Origin: an uncultured Flavobacteriaceae bacterium | Lineage (GTDB): Bacteria; Bacteroidota; Bacteroidia; Flavobacteriales; Flavobacteriaceae | Assembly (NCBI GenBank): GCA_947493175.1 | Contig: CANLQD010000004.1 | Coordinates: 372,001 to 436,000, forward strand | Length of the DNA: 64,000 nucleotides | Direction of reading: 5' to 3' | Shown here: positions 16,823-25,214 of the stretch, one piece after another | Position numbering within the stretch: position 1 is the first letter of the stretch | Layout: every line of letters begins with the position of its first letter | Program-made: the position numbers and the translations under genes | Notes under the pieces: generated by a model | The model's database searches: none | What the model was told of the DNA's origin: nothing | What the model saw: the letters and a program-made list of their open reading frames with translations, nothing else

Positions 16823-18115
16823 TTAGTCGTCTATAGTGGTAAAGACCATTTGTCGAAATTTCCAACCTGTCTCATCATCGACTTGGCCTTGGGTCTGCTT
16901 CATTAAAATACCGATGACTTTTTCTTCTGGGTCTGCGAAGTATTGCGTGTTAAAATACCCGCCCCAATCAAAGGTACCCGTGCTTCCCTCACCACCTGCG
17001 TCCTGTCCTTGAGGGGTCACCACACCGAAAGCGAGACCGTAGTGCTTGGTTCCCTCTGTAAATTTACCCCCGGTCTGATTGCCCATGATACTCTGTACGG
17101 TAGTGCGGCTTAGTATACGGGTGCCGTTGAGCTCCCCGTTGTTTAGATACATTTGTAAAAAGGTGGCATAATCCTTTGCAGTGCTAGAGAGCCCCGCCCC
17201 ACCTGAGAAAAAGCGCTTGGCACCCTTGATGGGGTAGTCGGTATCGTAGAAGGTAACAGGATACTTTTCCCATTTTCCATCAATTTTATGCTGAACGGTT
17301 ACGAGGCGATCGTGTTTATTTTCGGGTAAATAGAACCAGGTATCTTCCATGCCCAATGGATCAAAGATGCGTTGTCTTAAGAACTGATCAAAAGGCATGC
17401 CTGAGACCACTTCGATAAAATACCCCAGCACATCAAGTCCTTCGCTATATGTGAATTGATCCCCGGGATTGTGGTGTAAGGGAAGCTTTGCGAGTTTTTT
17501 TACACTTTCTTCGATGCTGATGTTTTCGGTAGTGAAGAGATCCGTGATGCCCGCCTTTGCGTAGATTTTCTTAAAACGTTCGTCGCCATCGATGACGCCA
17601 TAACCGATGCCGGAGGTATGGGTGATGAGGTCCCTGATGGTTATTTGGTCTTTGGCGGGTTGGGTCGTATAGGTGGCATCTGCTTCGTTGAAAGTCGCTA
17701 GAATTTGCGCTTTCCCGAATTCGGGAATGTATTTGGAGATAGGGTCGTCTAGTTTAAATTTCCCCTCTTCCCATAACATCATTACCGCCGTGGAAGTGAT
17801 TGCTTTTGTTTGGGAAGCAATTCGAAAGATGGTGTTTTTTTCCATCGCTCTTTTTTGCTCATTTTCGGCCATTCCGTAGGCCTTGTGGAAAACAATTTTA
17901 CCATGCCTGGCAATAAGGGCCACGGCGCCCGGTAATTTTCCACTTTCAACGGTCTCTTTGAGCATGGCATCGATTTTTGCCAAACGTTGGGGCGATAAGC
18001 CCACTTCGTTCGCACTCCCTTCCATCAGTATGGGAGACTTCATTTTCGAAGGGGTTTGGCCCTTTGTTGTAAAGACGAAAAGGCAGAGTAATAAAGTTGC
18101 GAGCTTGGTTTTCAT
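16823..18115 (-). CDS. class C beta-lactamase-family serine hydrolase
   Basis: 430 aa with a signal peptide (MKTKLATLLLCLFVFTTKGQ). The nucleophile motif SxxK is SQTK in FRIASQTKAITS (about residue 98). The second motif, usually YxN, reads YSE in QFTYSEGLDVLGYF. These enzymes act on peptides, esters or cell-wall fragments rather than always on beta-lactams. With the changed YxN and no antibiotic-resistance context, an esterase or peptidase role in the periplasm is more likely than resistance. The gene is divergent from the Crp-like regulator. Confidence 0.88.
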   Translation of the reverse strand: MKTKLATLLLCLFVFTTKGQTPSKMKSPILMEGSANEVGLSPQRLAKIDAMLKETVESGKLPGAVALIARHGKIVFHKAYGMAENEQKRAMEKNTIFRIASQTKAITSTAVMMLWEEGKFKLDDPISKYIPEFGKAQILATFNEADATYTTQPAKDQITIRDLITHTSGIGYGVIDGDERFKKIYAKAGITDLFTTENISIEESVKKLAKLPLHHNPGDQFTYSEGLDVLGYFIEVVSGMPFDQFLRQRIFDPLGMEDTWFYLPENKHDRLVTVQHKIDGKWEKYPVTFYDTDYPIKGAKRFFSGGAGLSSTAKDYATFLQMYLNNGELNGTRILSRTTVQSIMGNQTGGKFTEGTKHYGLAFGVVTPQGQDAGGEGSTGTFDWGGYFNTQYFADPEEKVIGILMKQTQGQVDDETGWKFRQMVFTTIDD

Positions 18116-18324
18116 AGGGTTCGATTTGAATTAGGCTGTTTGAAAAACGGCAGCGGTCTACCGGAGTGGACAAGGTAAAAAAAATCCGCCTCAATAAAAA
18201 TTGCTACCTTAGGGTATGTTCAAAAGCTCCAAGAGTGGTTTACATCATTTAATGGAGGAAACCACTTGGTTTATAAATCACTTGTGCTATGATCTTTCAA
18301 GTCTGTTATTGACCCAAATTCAAA

Positions 18325-18888
18325 ATGTCACTGATCGATTTTTATAATGCTGTTTTAAATGAGAACGGGAAACCTAGTGACTTTCCCGTTTCCATTGAGC
18401 ATATCGATTTTAAAAAAGGGGATGTCATTACAGACTACGACGAAGTAGAGAATTTCGTTTATTTCATCAACAACGGCCTGGTAGAGTTAAGTATCATCAG
18501 TTATACAAGTGAAAAAATCATAGACTTTTTCTTCGAAAACGAGATGGTGGCAAGTTTGACCTCTTTTTTGTTACAGTCGGCAAGTGATGTAAAATTAACA
18601 GCGTTACTGGATTGTAGGTTGGAAAGGGTGAATTACAGCGACTTGATGCATGCGTACGACCATGATTTGGGGATGAACAAGTTTGGAAGAAAAATTATGG
18701 AAGGTGCTTACATCCGAAAATCGAATAGGGAGAAAGCACTCCTGACGAAAACCGCAGAGGAAGTCTATACCGAAATGTTTGAAAAGCAACCCAAATACAT
18801 CTCTTATATTCCAGTGAATAAAATTGCCAAATACCTGGGCATCCATCCAGAAAGTCTAAGCAGAATTCGAAAGAAACTAAATTCCTAA
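18325..18888 (+). CDS. Crp/Fnr-family transcriptional regulator
   Basis: 187 aa. The N-terminal cyclic-nucleotide-binding-like beta roll (about residues 20-110) starts with HIDFKKGDVITDYDE. The C-terminal region ends with a helix-turn-helix (VNKIAKYLGIHPESLSRIRKK, about 163-183). Many Bacteroidota paralogues lack strong ligand conservation, so the signal is unknown. It lies 76 bp upstream of the co-directional fatty-acid hydroxylase gene, which has its own promoter box, and is divergent from the serine hydrolase. It could regulate either neighbour. Confidence 0.87.
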   Translation: MSLIDFYNAVLNENGKPSDFPVSIEHIDFKKGDVITDYDEVENFVYFINNGLVELSIISYTSEKIIDFFFENEMVASLTSFLLQSASDVKLTALLDCRLERVNYSDLMHAYDHDLGMNKFGRKIMEGAYIRKSNREKALLTKTAEEVYTEMFEKQPKYISYIPVNKIAKYLGIHPESLSRIRKKLNS

Positions 18889-18931
18889 CATAGGTCAAGT
18901 CCAAATTTTAGCATACGGTTTTTACCCGATT

Positions 18932-18939
18932 TAATTTTG
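18932..18939 (+). promoter_or_regulatory. candidate -7 box of the hydroxylase gene
   Basis: TAATTTTG fits TAnnTTTG and lies 25 bp before the hydroxylase ATG. The -33 element is not clear. Confidence 0.5.
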
Positions 18940-18964
18940 CGGTGAAAATTTTAAAACTAAAATC

Positions 18965-19744
18965 ATGGAAACTTTTATCACACAGCTCCCATCTCCTTTA
19001 GCCGTTTTAACAGACCCTATTTCGTTGACCGCTTATGGCTTTTTCGGGATACTATTCATTTGGGAAGTTTTGTTCCCGGCCAGGCAATTACCCCGAATCC
19101 GATTCTGGAAATTGAAGGGTATTCTTTTCTTTGTGGCCTACGTACTGCTCACGACCTATATTCCCATGTTGTGGGATGGTTTTTTGTATGGTTATCAGCT
19201 GACGGATTTAAGTACCTTGAGTCTTTCTATTCAGGTAATTTCAGGGATTCTACTATTTGAGTTAGTGCAATATGGTTGGCACATTAGTATGCATAAATCC
19301 GATTTTCTGTTCAGGGTATCGCACCAATTGCACCATTCCGCGGAACGGCTCGATGTGCCCAGTGCATTTATGTTCAGTATCAACGACATGATCGGATTAT
19401 CCTTGGTAGGTTCTATTAGTTTTACCCTGCTTATGGGACTGTCTCCCAAGGCAATTACGATTATTATCCTGGTGCTTACCTTTCTGGGCATCTTTCAACA
19501 TGCCAACATCAAGACACCCAGGTGGCTGGGTTATATCGTACAAAGACCGGAAAGCCACTCGTTACATCATGCAAAAGGGGTGCATGCCTACAACTATACC
19601 GATTTACCGGTAATCGATATGTTGTTCGGCACGTTTAAAAATCCAAAATCTTTTGAAAAGGAAACAGGTTTTTATTTGGGGGCATCTGACCGGTTACTAG
19701 ATATGTTCTTTTTCAGGAATGTGACGAGTAAGAAAAATAAGTAA
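18965..19744 (+). CDS. sterol desaturase / fatty acid hydroxylase family protein
   Basis: 259 aa integral membrane di-iron enzyme. The three His clusters are HISMH (about residue 106), HQLHH (about 120-124) and HSLHH (about 198-202). Four or so hydrophobic segments surround them. Family members hydroxylate or desaturate long-chain lipids using O2. In this lineage a carotenoid or sphingolipid/fatty-acid hydroxylase is possible; no pathway neighbour decides it. It follows the Crp-like regulator by 76 bp. Confidence 0.87.
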   Translation: METFITQLPSPLAVLTDPISLTAYGFFGILFIWEVLFPARQLPRIRFWKLKGILFFVAYVLLTTYIPMLWDGFLYGYQLTDLSTLSLSIQVISGILLFELVQYGWHISMHKSDFLFRVSHQLHHSAERLDVPSAFMFSINDMIGLSLVGSISFTLLMGLSPKAITIIILVLTFLGIFQHANIKTPRWLGYIVQRPESHSLHHAKGVHAYNYTDLPVIDMLFGTFKNPKSFEKETGFYLGASDRLLDMFFFRNVTSKKNK

Positions 19745-19774
19745 TATATAATTCACTTAAAAACAGTCAGTTAT

Positions 19775-19809
19775 TCGTTTTTAAACGACAACAAACGTTT
19801 ACAAACGAA
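19775..19809 (+). promoter_or_regulatory. cluster of AAACG/CGTTT half-sites before ssb
   Basis: TCGTTT (19775-19780), AAACGA (19783-19788), palindrome AAACGTTT (19793-19800) and AAACGAA (19803-19809) occur within 35 bp, upstream of the ssb promoter box. The even spacing suggests a binding site for a dimeric regulator. The regulator is unknown. Confidence 0.35.
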
Positions 19810-19849
19810 AGTAAGTGCTTCCCAACCGAATCTTTTTTGAGTGCTGTTC

Positions 19850-19857
19850 TAGGTTTG
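19850..19857 (+). promoter_or_regulatory. candidate -7 box of ssb
   Basis: TAGGTTTG fits TAnnTTTG. It lies about 60 bp before the ssb ATG, leaving room for a short leader. Confidence 0.5.
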
Positions 19858-19916
19858 TAGTGTCAAGTCAAGGAGGCTTGATGGTATGAACTGTTTAACC
19901 TTTAAAATTAGTTAGT

Positions 19917-20249
19917 ATGAACGCACTTAGAAACTCCGTACAGTTGATTGGAAACTTGGGTCAAGACCCAGAAATCGTACACTTGGATAATGGCAGCAAG
20001 CTTGCCAAATTCTCCATCGCTACCAGTGAAAGTTACAAGAACGCCCAAGGTGAAAAAGTAGAAGATACCCAATGGCACAATATTGTCGCTTGGGGAAAGA
20101 CCGCAGAGATTGTGGAAAACTATCTGCTGAAAGGCAAACAAGTGGCCATTGAAGGAAAATTGATGCACCGCTCTTATGAGACGAAGGAAGGTGAAAAACG
20201 CTATATCACCGAGATTAAATGCAACGAACTGTTGATGCTGGGTAAATAG
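19917..20249 (+). CDS. ssb: single-stranded DNA-binding protein (short form)
   Basis: 110 aa, a single OB-fold. It starts MNALRNSVQLIGNLGQDPEI and contains WHNIVAWGKTAEIVENYL and KQVAIEGKL, the SSB hallmark blocks. It ends at ELLMLGK directly after the OB-fold, so it lacks the flexible linker and acidic DDxxPF tail that recruits partner proteins in canonical SSB. It is therefore probably a second, specialised SSB, not the replication SSB. RecQ follows some 600 bp downstream; the GIY-YIG remnant between them may be a later insertion. Confidence 0.93.
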   Translation: MNALRNSVQLIGNLGQDPEIVHLDNGSKLAKFSIATSESYKNAQGEKVEDTQWHNIVAWGKTAEIVENYLLKGKQVAIEGKLMHRSYETKEGEKRYITEIKCNELLMLGK

Positions 20250-20261
20250 CTTCTTGGAGCC

Positions 20262-20342
20262 GGTCATTGCGAGCGAAGCAAGGCAATCCGTCCAATGCCT
20301 TTCGGTGTAGTGATGGATTGCTTGCCTCTCGTATGTCAAACG
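20262..20342 (+). repeat. REP-like inverted repeat
   Basis: The sequence GTCATTGCGAGCGAAGCAAG followed by GCAATCC, and downstream GGATTGC with CTTGCCTCTCG, forms an imperfect long hairpin. Short interspersed repeats of this type (TCATTGCGAGCGAAGC...) are common between genes in Bacteroidota. It sits just after ssb and may end its transcript. Confidence 0.6.
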
Positions 20343-20390
20343 ACAATCAAGCAAGAAATTAAAGTTTGATAATTAAAATCTAAGCTTAAA

Positions 20391-20415
20391 TGTCAGTCTG
20401 AGCGCAGTCGAAGAC
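20391..20415 (+). repeat. left arm of a 25-bp perfect inverted repeat around the GIY-YIG remnant
   Basis: The arm begins TGTCAGTCTGAGCGCAGTCG and continues to AAGAC. Its exact reverse complement is at 20798-20822. Together they bracket the decayed GIY-YIG gene. Confidence 0.8.
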
Positions 20416-20457
20416 CTTTCTGGTAAAAGGTTTGTGTTCTCTTAAATTTATTTGTTC

Positions 20458-20774
20458 ATGAAGTCATATTATGTCTACATACTGAGATGTGCCGACGATT
20501 CCTACTACGTCGGCGTAACAGGAAATTTTGATAAACGTTGGGAACAGCATCGGGAGGGGTATTTTAAAGCGTGCTATACCTTTAGAAGAAGACCTTTGAT
20601 ACTAGAATACCATTTGGAATTCAATGATGTGATTTAAGCAATACTTTTTGAAAAACAGATAAAGGGTTGGGCAAGGGCAAAAAAGAGGCACTTATCAATT
20701 ATGATTTTGATAAGGTCCAACTATTGTCGGAGTGCAGGAATTTTACGCATTCAAAATATAAACCAACTGATTGA
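20458..20774 (+). pseudogene. decayed GIY-YIG nuclease gene
   Basis: MKSYYVYILRCADDSYYVGV opens a GIY-YIG domain (YVYIL and YYVGV are the two Y/GIY-YIG strands), with the catalytic Arg region in KRWEQH. The reading frame stops at TAA (20635-20637), where family members usually have Gln (DVIQAILFEKQIKGW). The same frame then gives AILFEKQIKGWARA. A one-base loss in the A-run at 20679-20684 moves the rest (EALINYDFDKVQLLSECR) to another frame, which ends at TGA 20772-20774. There are thus two independent lesions. The gene would have encoded about 105 aa. It lies inside the 25-bp inverted repeats. Confidence 0.85.
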
Positions 20775-20797
20775 ATATGAACCAAACAACCTATAAA

Positions 20798-20822
20798 GTC
20801 TTCGACTGCGCTCAGACTGACA
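20798..20822 (-). repeat. right arm of the 25-bp inverted repeat
   Basis: Exact reverse complement of 20391-20415, beginning GTCTTCGACTGCGCTCAGAC on the plus strand. It lies 23 bp after the end of the GIY-YIG remnant and 23 bp before the recQ start. Confidence 0.8.
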
Positions 20823-20845
20823 ACTTATCCCTACTTTTATAAACT

Positions 20846-22939
20846 ATGGCCACTGTAATTCAACATCAATTAGTACACCTATTAAAAACCCACTTCGGTT
20901 ACGATTCGTTTCTTCCGAATCAGTTGGCGATCATTGAGGATGTATTGAACCAAAGAGATGTCTTGGCCATCATGCCCACAGGAGGAGGAAAATCGCTTTG
21001 TTTTCAACTACCTGCTTTGGCAATGAACGGCACTACCGTAGTAGTTTCTCCATTAATCGCCCTAATGAAGGATCAGGTAGATGCATTGTGCGCCAATGGT
21101 ATTGCCGCTGCATATTACAACAGTTCGCAATCGCCAGAGATTCAACAAGAAATATTCGGGCAACTCAAAAAAGGGGAATTAAAACTCTTTTACGTAGCTC
21201 CCGAGAGCTTGGGCGTGTTCGCAAGTTTATTCAAGGAAATCAATATGGGTCTCTTTGCGATTGATGAGGCCCATTGTATTTCTTCATGGGGCCATGATTT
21301 TCGACCTGCCTATACCCAATTGAATAGTTTAAAAGAACAGTTCCCGAATGTCCCGGTCATAGCGCTGACCGCTACCGCCGACCGCACGACCCAAGACGAT
21401 ATTTTGGAGCAATTGTCCCTCCCCAAGGCAAAACGTCATCTAGCCTCTTTCAACAGGCCCAACTTGTATTTAGAGGTGCGACCCGCACAAAATCGTATCA
21501 AGCAGATTATCGAGTTCATCGAAGCTAGACCAGATGAGAGTGGTATCATCTACTGCCTTAGCAGAAAAAATACGGAGAAAATTGCCGAAAGGCTTCAGGA
21601 CTACGGCTTTATAGCGAAGGCCTATCATGCAGGAATGGCACCTGGTAATCGTGCGAAAACGCAGGAGGATTTTATCAACGATCGGGTACCGATCATTGTC
21701 GCAACCATCGCTTTTGGAATGGGCATTGATAAAAGCAATGTACGATGGGTCATTCATTATAATTTACCCAAGAATCTAGAGGGCTACTATCAAGAAATCG
21801 GGCGTGGGGGCCGTGATGGCCTGCCAGCGCACACGTTACTTTTTTACAGTTTTGGTGATGTGGCCCAGCTACGGAAGTTTATTTCGGAAAGCGATAACGC
21901 CGAAGTTGAATATGCAAAACTGCAACGGATGCAACAGTTTGCCGAAGCACTCAGTTGCCGCCGCATAGCCCTGTTGAACTATTTTGGGGAACACTTAACC
22001 GAAAGCTGTGGCCACTGCGATATGTGCAATCGCCCACCCAAGTATTTTGATGCTACCGTATTGACGCAAAAAATCTGTTCGGCGGTCGTACGACTAAAAG
22101 AAAAGGAGGCGATGGGCACTGTCATCGATGTATTGCGCGGTGCACAGAACGCACAAGTATACGATAAAGGGTTACAGCATATAAAAACCTATGGGGCCGT
22201 GAAAGATATTTCTTGGCAAGATTTGCAGCAGTATATGATTCAATTACTTAATCAGGGCGTATTGGATATCAACTTCAAGGAAAGTGCCCGTATTGGGTTG
22301 ACCCCCTTGGCCAAGCAGGTATTGTTCGAAGGTAAAAAGGTACAACTGGCTGTCTTGGAAAAAGAAAAACCGAAAGTCAAACGTACAGTGAAAAGAAGTG
22401 CCGAAAAAACAGGCTTGTTTGAAAAGTTGCGGATCCTGAGGCAAGAAATTGCCAAAGAACAGGGAGTTCCTGCCTATGTGGTTTTTGGTGATGCCAGTCT
22501 AAAGGACATGGAAACAAAACTCCCCAAAACAGAAGCCGAATTTATGGAGGTATCGGGTGTTGGGCAATCCAAGTTAGAGAGATACGCCGCCATTTTTCTA
22601 AAGACCATTGCGGAACACCAAGTATCCTTGAAACCGAAAGTACCGACACATGAGCAATCGTACCAACTATTTTTGGAGGGACTTTCCATTTCCGAAATCG
22701 CAAAGAAACGGGAGTTAAAGGAAGATACGATTTACGCCCACCTTCAACGTATGCATAGTGAAGGAGAGGCCATAAATCTGTCAGAGTTTATAACAACGGA
22801 AGAAATCGATCAAGTTCGGGATGCCCAAAAGCAGCTGGTAGATGCTGAGGGTCTTAAACCGTATCATGAATTTTTTGAAGAAAAAATGCCCTATTGGAAA
22901 ATTCGGTTGGCTCTTTATATGTGCTCCCTATACCCCTAA
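20846..22939 (+). CDS. recQ: ATP-dependent DNA helicase RecQ
   Basis: 697 aa superfamily-2 helicase. Walker A is in MPTGGGKSLCFQ (about residues 44-55) and the DEAH box in FAIDEAHCISSWGHDFR (about 136-152), which also holds the RecQ aromatic-rich loop. Motif VI is IGRGGRDG. The zinc-binding cysteines are in SCRR and CGHCDMC near 375-400. A winged-helix region and an HRDC domain (LFEKLRILRQEIAKEQGVPA onwards, about 515-590) follow. The C-terminal helix-turn-helix-like tail is about 600-690. It unwinds recombination intermediates. An intact gene. Confidence 0.96.
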   Translation: MATVIQHQLVHLLKTHFGYDSFLPNQLAIIEDVLNQRDVLAIMPTGGGKSLCFQLPALAMNGTTVVVSPLIALMKDQVDALCANGIAAAYYNSSQSPEIQQEIFGQLKKGELKLFYVAPESLGVFASLFKEINMGLFAIDEAHCISSWGHDFRPAYTQLNSLKEQFPNVPVIALTATADRTTQDDILEQLSLPKAKRHLASFNRPNLYLEVRPAQNRIKQIIEFIEARPDESGIIYCLSRKNTEKIAERLQDYGFIAKAYHAGMAPGNRAKTQEDFINDRVPIIVATIAFGMGIDKSNVRWVIHYNLPKNLEGYYQEIGRGGRDGLPAHTLLFYSFGDVAQLRKFISESDNAEVEYAKLQRMQQFAEALSCRRIALLNYFGEHLTESCGHCDMCNRPPKYFDATVLTQKICSAVVRLKEKEAMGTVIDVLRGAQNAQVYDKGLQHIKTYGAVKDISWQDLQQYMIQLLNQGVLDINFKESARIGLTPLAKQVLFEGKKVQLAVLEKEKPKVKRTVKRSAEKTGLFEKLRILRQEIAKEQGVPAYVVFGDASLKDMETKLPKTEAEFMEVSGVGQSKLERYAAIFLKTIAEHQVSLKPKVPTHEQSYQLFLEGLSISEIAKKRELKEDTIYAHLQRMHSEGEAINLSEFITTEEIDQVRDAQKQLVDAEGLKPYHEFFEEKMPYWKIRLALYMCSLYP

Positions 22940-22968
22940 TTTATCATGGTGTTCTTCCTTGGCATTTT

Positions 22969-23129
22969 GAGCCTGTTTAGGAATTTGCAACTTGTTTTGT
23001 TAGGTCTCTTTTTGCGCATTTTTTCGTTATAATTTTAAACCGTAGCTATGGCTATGCCTAAAAATTTTGCCTCAAACTGCATCAAAAACAACCGCTAACA
23101 ATTCCAACTACAAATTCCTAAACAGGCTC
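22969..23129 (+). mobile_element. MITE-like inverted-repeat element, copy A
   Basis: 161 bp with perfect 19-bp terminal inverted repeats (GAGCCTGTTTAGGAATTTG and its complement). It is the same length as copy B and differs from it at roughly 15 positions by eye. The two halves pair imperfectly throughout, with a central palindrome around CCGTAGCTATGGCTATG. It has no coding capacity. The flanking trinucleotides (TTT and TAG) are not a clean duplication, so one flank may have changed. It lies 29 bp after recQ. Confidence 0.8.
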
Positions 23130-23149
23130 TAGTAGATGGTTTCTTTTTC

Positions 23150-23288
23150 TTACGGCGTAATTGAGACATTCGTACTGCCATAACCTTCGGGGGTAACATA
23201 TAGGTAAAGCGCGCTATCTTCTTGCTTAGTTCAAAGTATTGGATGGCTAGTGTAATTCTCCCGGTACTTCCTTTTCGATACACAAGTC
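23150..23288 (-). pseudogene. 3' remnant of a decayed minus-strand gene
   Basis: On the minus strand, one frame gives YRKGSTGRITLAIQYFE. After a frameshift, the next frame gives SALYLYVTPEGYGSTNVSIT followed by Pro and the stop at 23150-23152. The two parts read as one protein end split by a frame change near 23220. The parent family is not identified. No start or upstream portion remains, so this is a gene fragment next to element A. Confidence 0.45.
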
Positions 23289-23528
23289 ATTTTCATCAAT
23301 TTTCACATTTAATCGAAAAAAGTGCGCTCAATACTTAAGGATGTTTTATTTTAGGGGCTTTTGGGTGTCAAATTCGTAAAGTAGTTTTTGATAAGCAAAC
23401 TAGAAATTAAGTGTTTTTAGATTGCAGATCGACTCTGTTTTTTGTGAATACAATTTGCCGTTGACCTGCTTTTTAGGAGGTCTTTCATGCGAAGGCCCAT
23501 GAACCATAAATAACCAAAACAGCACACT
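23289..23528. other. intergenic stretch with no recognised gene
   Basis: AT-rich leader region of the symporter gene. I find no good TAnnTTTG box, hairpin or ORF. It probably contains the symporter promoter in a divergent form. Confidence 0.4.
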
Positions 23529-25181
23529 ATGTTATCCATTGTTTCCTTTTTAGGCTTCACTATTTTAGTGGCCGTAATTGCTTGGTATTCGACCCGCAAA
23601 ACAAATGAAAGCACCGCTGACGGATATTATTTGGGAGGCCGAAGTCTAACCGCTATTACCATTGCAGGTTCTTTGCTACTTACCAACTTGTCGGCAGAAC
23701 AAATCGTGGGTCTGAACGGACAGGCGTTTGACGAGGGCATCCTCGTGATGGCATGGGAGACCCTAGCAGCCATTGCTATGGTCATTACCGCTCTTTTCCT
23801 TTTGCCCAAGTATATGAAAAAGGGCATTACCACGATTCCTGAGTTCATCGAAGGCCGCTTCGATGAAAATACCAAAGCTATTCTATCCATGCTATTTCTC
23901 ATCGCTTTTGGCATCGTATTGCTACCGACCATTTTGTATGCGGGTTCCAAAGCGTTTATAACCATGTTCCAGTTACCCGAAACCTTGGGTGTTTCCGAGA
24001 TAGCTTCGTACTGGATCTGTGTTTGGAGTATCGGGTTGATCGGTGTTGTTTACGCAATTTACGGGGGGTTAAAAGCGGTTGCTGTCTCCGATTTGGTAAA
24101 TGCAATAGGTCTACTCATTGGGGGGCTGCTTATTCCATTTTTTGGTTTGGTCATGATTAGTGAAGATAATAGTGTTTTGGGCGGCTTGTCTAAATTATGG
24201 ACTGAGAATCAAGATAAGTTCGATGTAACGGGCGATATTACCTCTTCCATCCCGGTAGGTACCATTTTCACGGGTATGATGATTGCCCAGATCTATTATT
24301 GGGGGACCAACCAATCAATTTTGCAACGTGTTTTTGGGGCGAAAAGTTTGGCCGAAGGGCAAAAAGGGATGCTATTGGCGGCTTTTGTAAAATTTTTGAT
24401 TCCGGTAATTGTGGTGCTTCCAGGTATTATTGCCTTCAATATGTTCGGTTCCGAGCTTAATGATGCTGATGCTTCTTATCCTGAATTGGTGCGTCGGGTC
24501 TTACCGGGAAGTTTATTAGGTTTCTTTGCGGCCGTATTGTTTGGGGCTATCTTGAGCTCTTTTAATAGCTTGTTGAATAGTAGTGCTACCTTGTTCGGTT
24601 TTGATTTGTATAAAAAATTCTTTAATCGAGAGGCGACCGAGCTTCAAACGGTAAAAGCGGGGAAACGCTTCGGTTTGGGATTGGCGGTCGTTTCCATGAC
24701 CATAGCCCCTTTTATACGGTATGCACCAGACGGCCTTTTCTCTTATATACAACAGGCATTGGGTAGCTTGAGTGTGCCTATTTTGGCGGTAGTGGTCATT
24801 GGGATCATTACAAAACGGGTTCCCGCTATCGGAGCGAAGTTTGTTTTGATAGGAGGCGTTATCATGTACTTGATAAGCCTTTTGGGGCTTGGGCCGGCGA
24901 TGGTCTCTTCCGCATTGGCCGAAGCAAAAGCGAATGGTATTGTGGATGCAGCTGAATTAGCCATTGTAGAAGCGAAGGCCTACCCACATTTTTTACATGT
25001 AATGGGTATGCTATTTGTGGTGAATGTGCTGATCATGCTGGTTTTCGGAATGGTTCGTCCTAAGACCGAAGTATATGTGCCTAAGGTTACCACCGCCATT
25101 GATACGACCACATGGAAGTATGCAACTGCTGTAGGCATATTAATTATCTTGTTGGTATCCAGTACCTATCTCATTTTTTAA
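23529..25181 (+). CDS. sodium:solute symporter (SSS family)
   Basis: 550 aa with about 13-15 membrane segments. The N-terminal block YYLGGRSLTAITIAGSLLLT (about residues 35-54) is the SSS signature with the conserved unwound first helix. GGLKAVAVSDLVNA (about 180-193) is another family block. Na+-coupled uptake of a sugar, a sugar acid or a similar small solute is expected. The closest type is the solute:sodium symporter group used for sugars. It has no catabolic neighbour in the window, and a gene remnant lies upstream, so the substrate cannot be named. Confidence 0.9.
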   Translation: MLSIVSFLGFTILVAVIAWYSTRKTNESTADGYYLGGRSLTAITIAGSLLLTNLSAEQIVGLNGQAFDEGILVMAWETLAAIAMVITALFLLPKYMKKGITTIPEFIEGRFDENTKAILSMLFLIAFGIVLLPTILYAGSKAFITMFQLPETLGVSEIASYWICVWSIGLIGVVYAIYGGLKAVAVSDLVNAIGLLIGGLLIPFFGLVMISEDNSVLGGLSKLWTENQDKFDVTGDITSSIPVGTIFTGMMIAQIYYWGTNQSILQRVFGAKSLAEGQKGMLLAAFVKFLIPVIVVLPGIIAFNMFGSELNDADASYPELVRRVLPGSLLGFFAAVLFGAILSSFNSLLNSSATLFGFDLYKKFFNREATELQTVKAGKRFGLGLAVVSMTIAPFIRYAPDGLFSYIQQALGSLSVPILAVVVIGIITKRVPAIGAKFVLIGGVIMYLISLLGLGPAMVSSALAEAKANGIVDAAELAIVEAKAYPHFLHVMGMLFVVNVLIMLVFGMVRPKTEVYVPKVTTAIDTTTWKYATAVGILIILLVSSTYLIF

Positions 25182-25214
25182 GAGTGTTGAAACTGGAATA
25201 CTGACACACGAACA

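Noticed and set aside
16823..18115. Antibiotic-resistance beta-lactamase
   Set aside because: The family is broad, the YxN motif is altered and there is no resistance context.
20262..20822. Possible CRISPR array from repeated sequences around the GIY-YIG remnant
   Set aside because: The repeats are inverted pairs, not evenly spaced direct repeats, and no spacers or cas genes are present.
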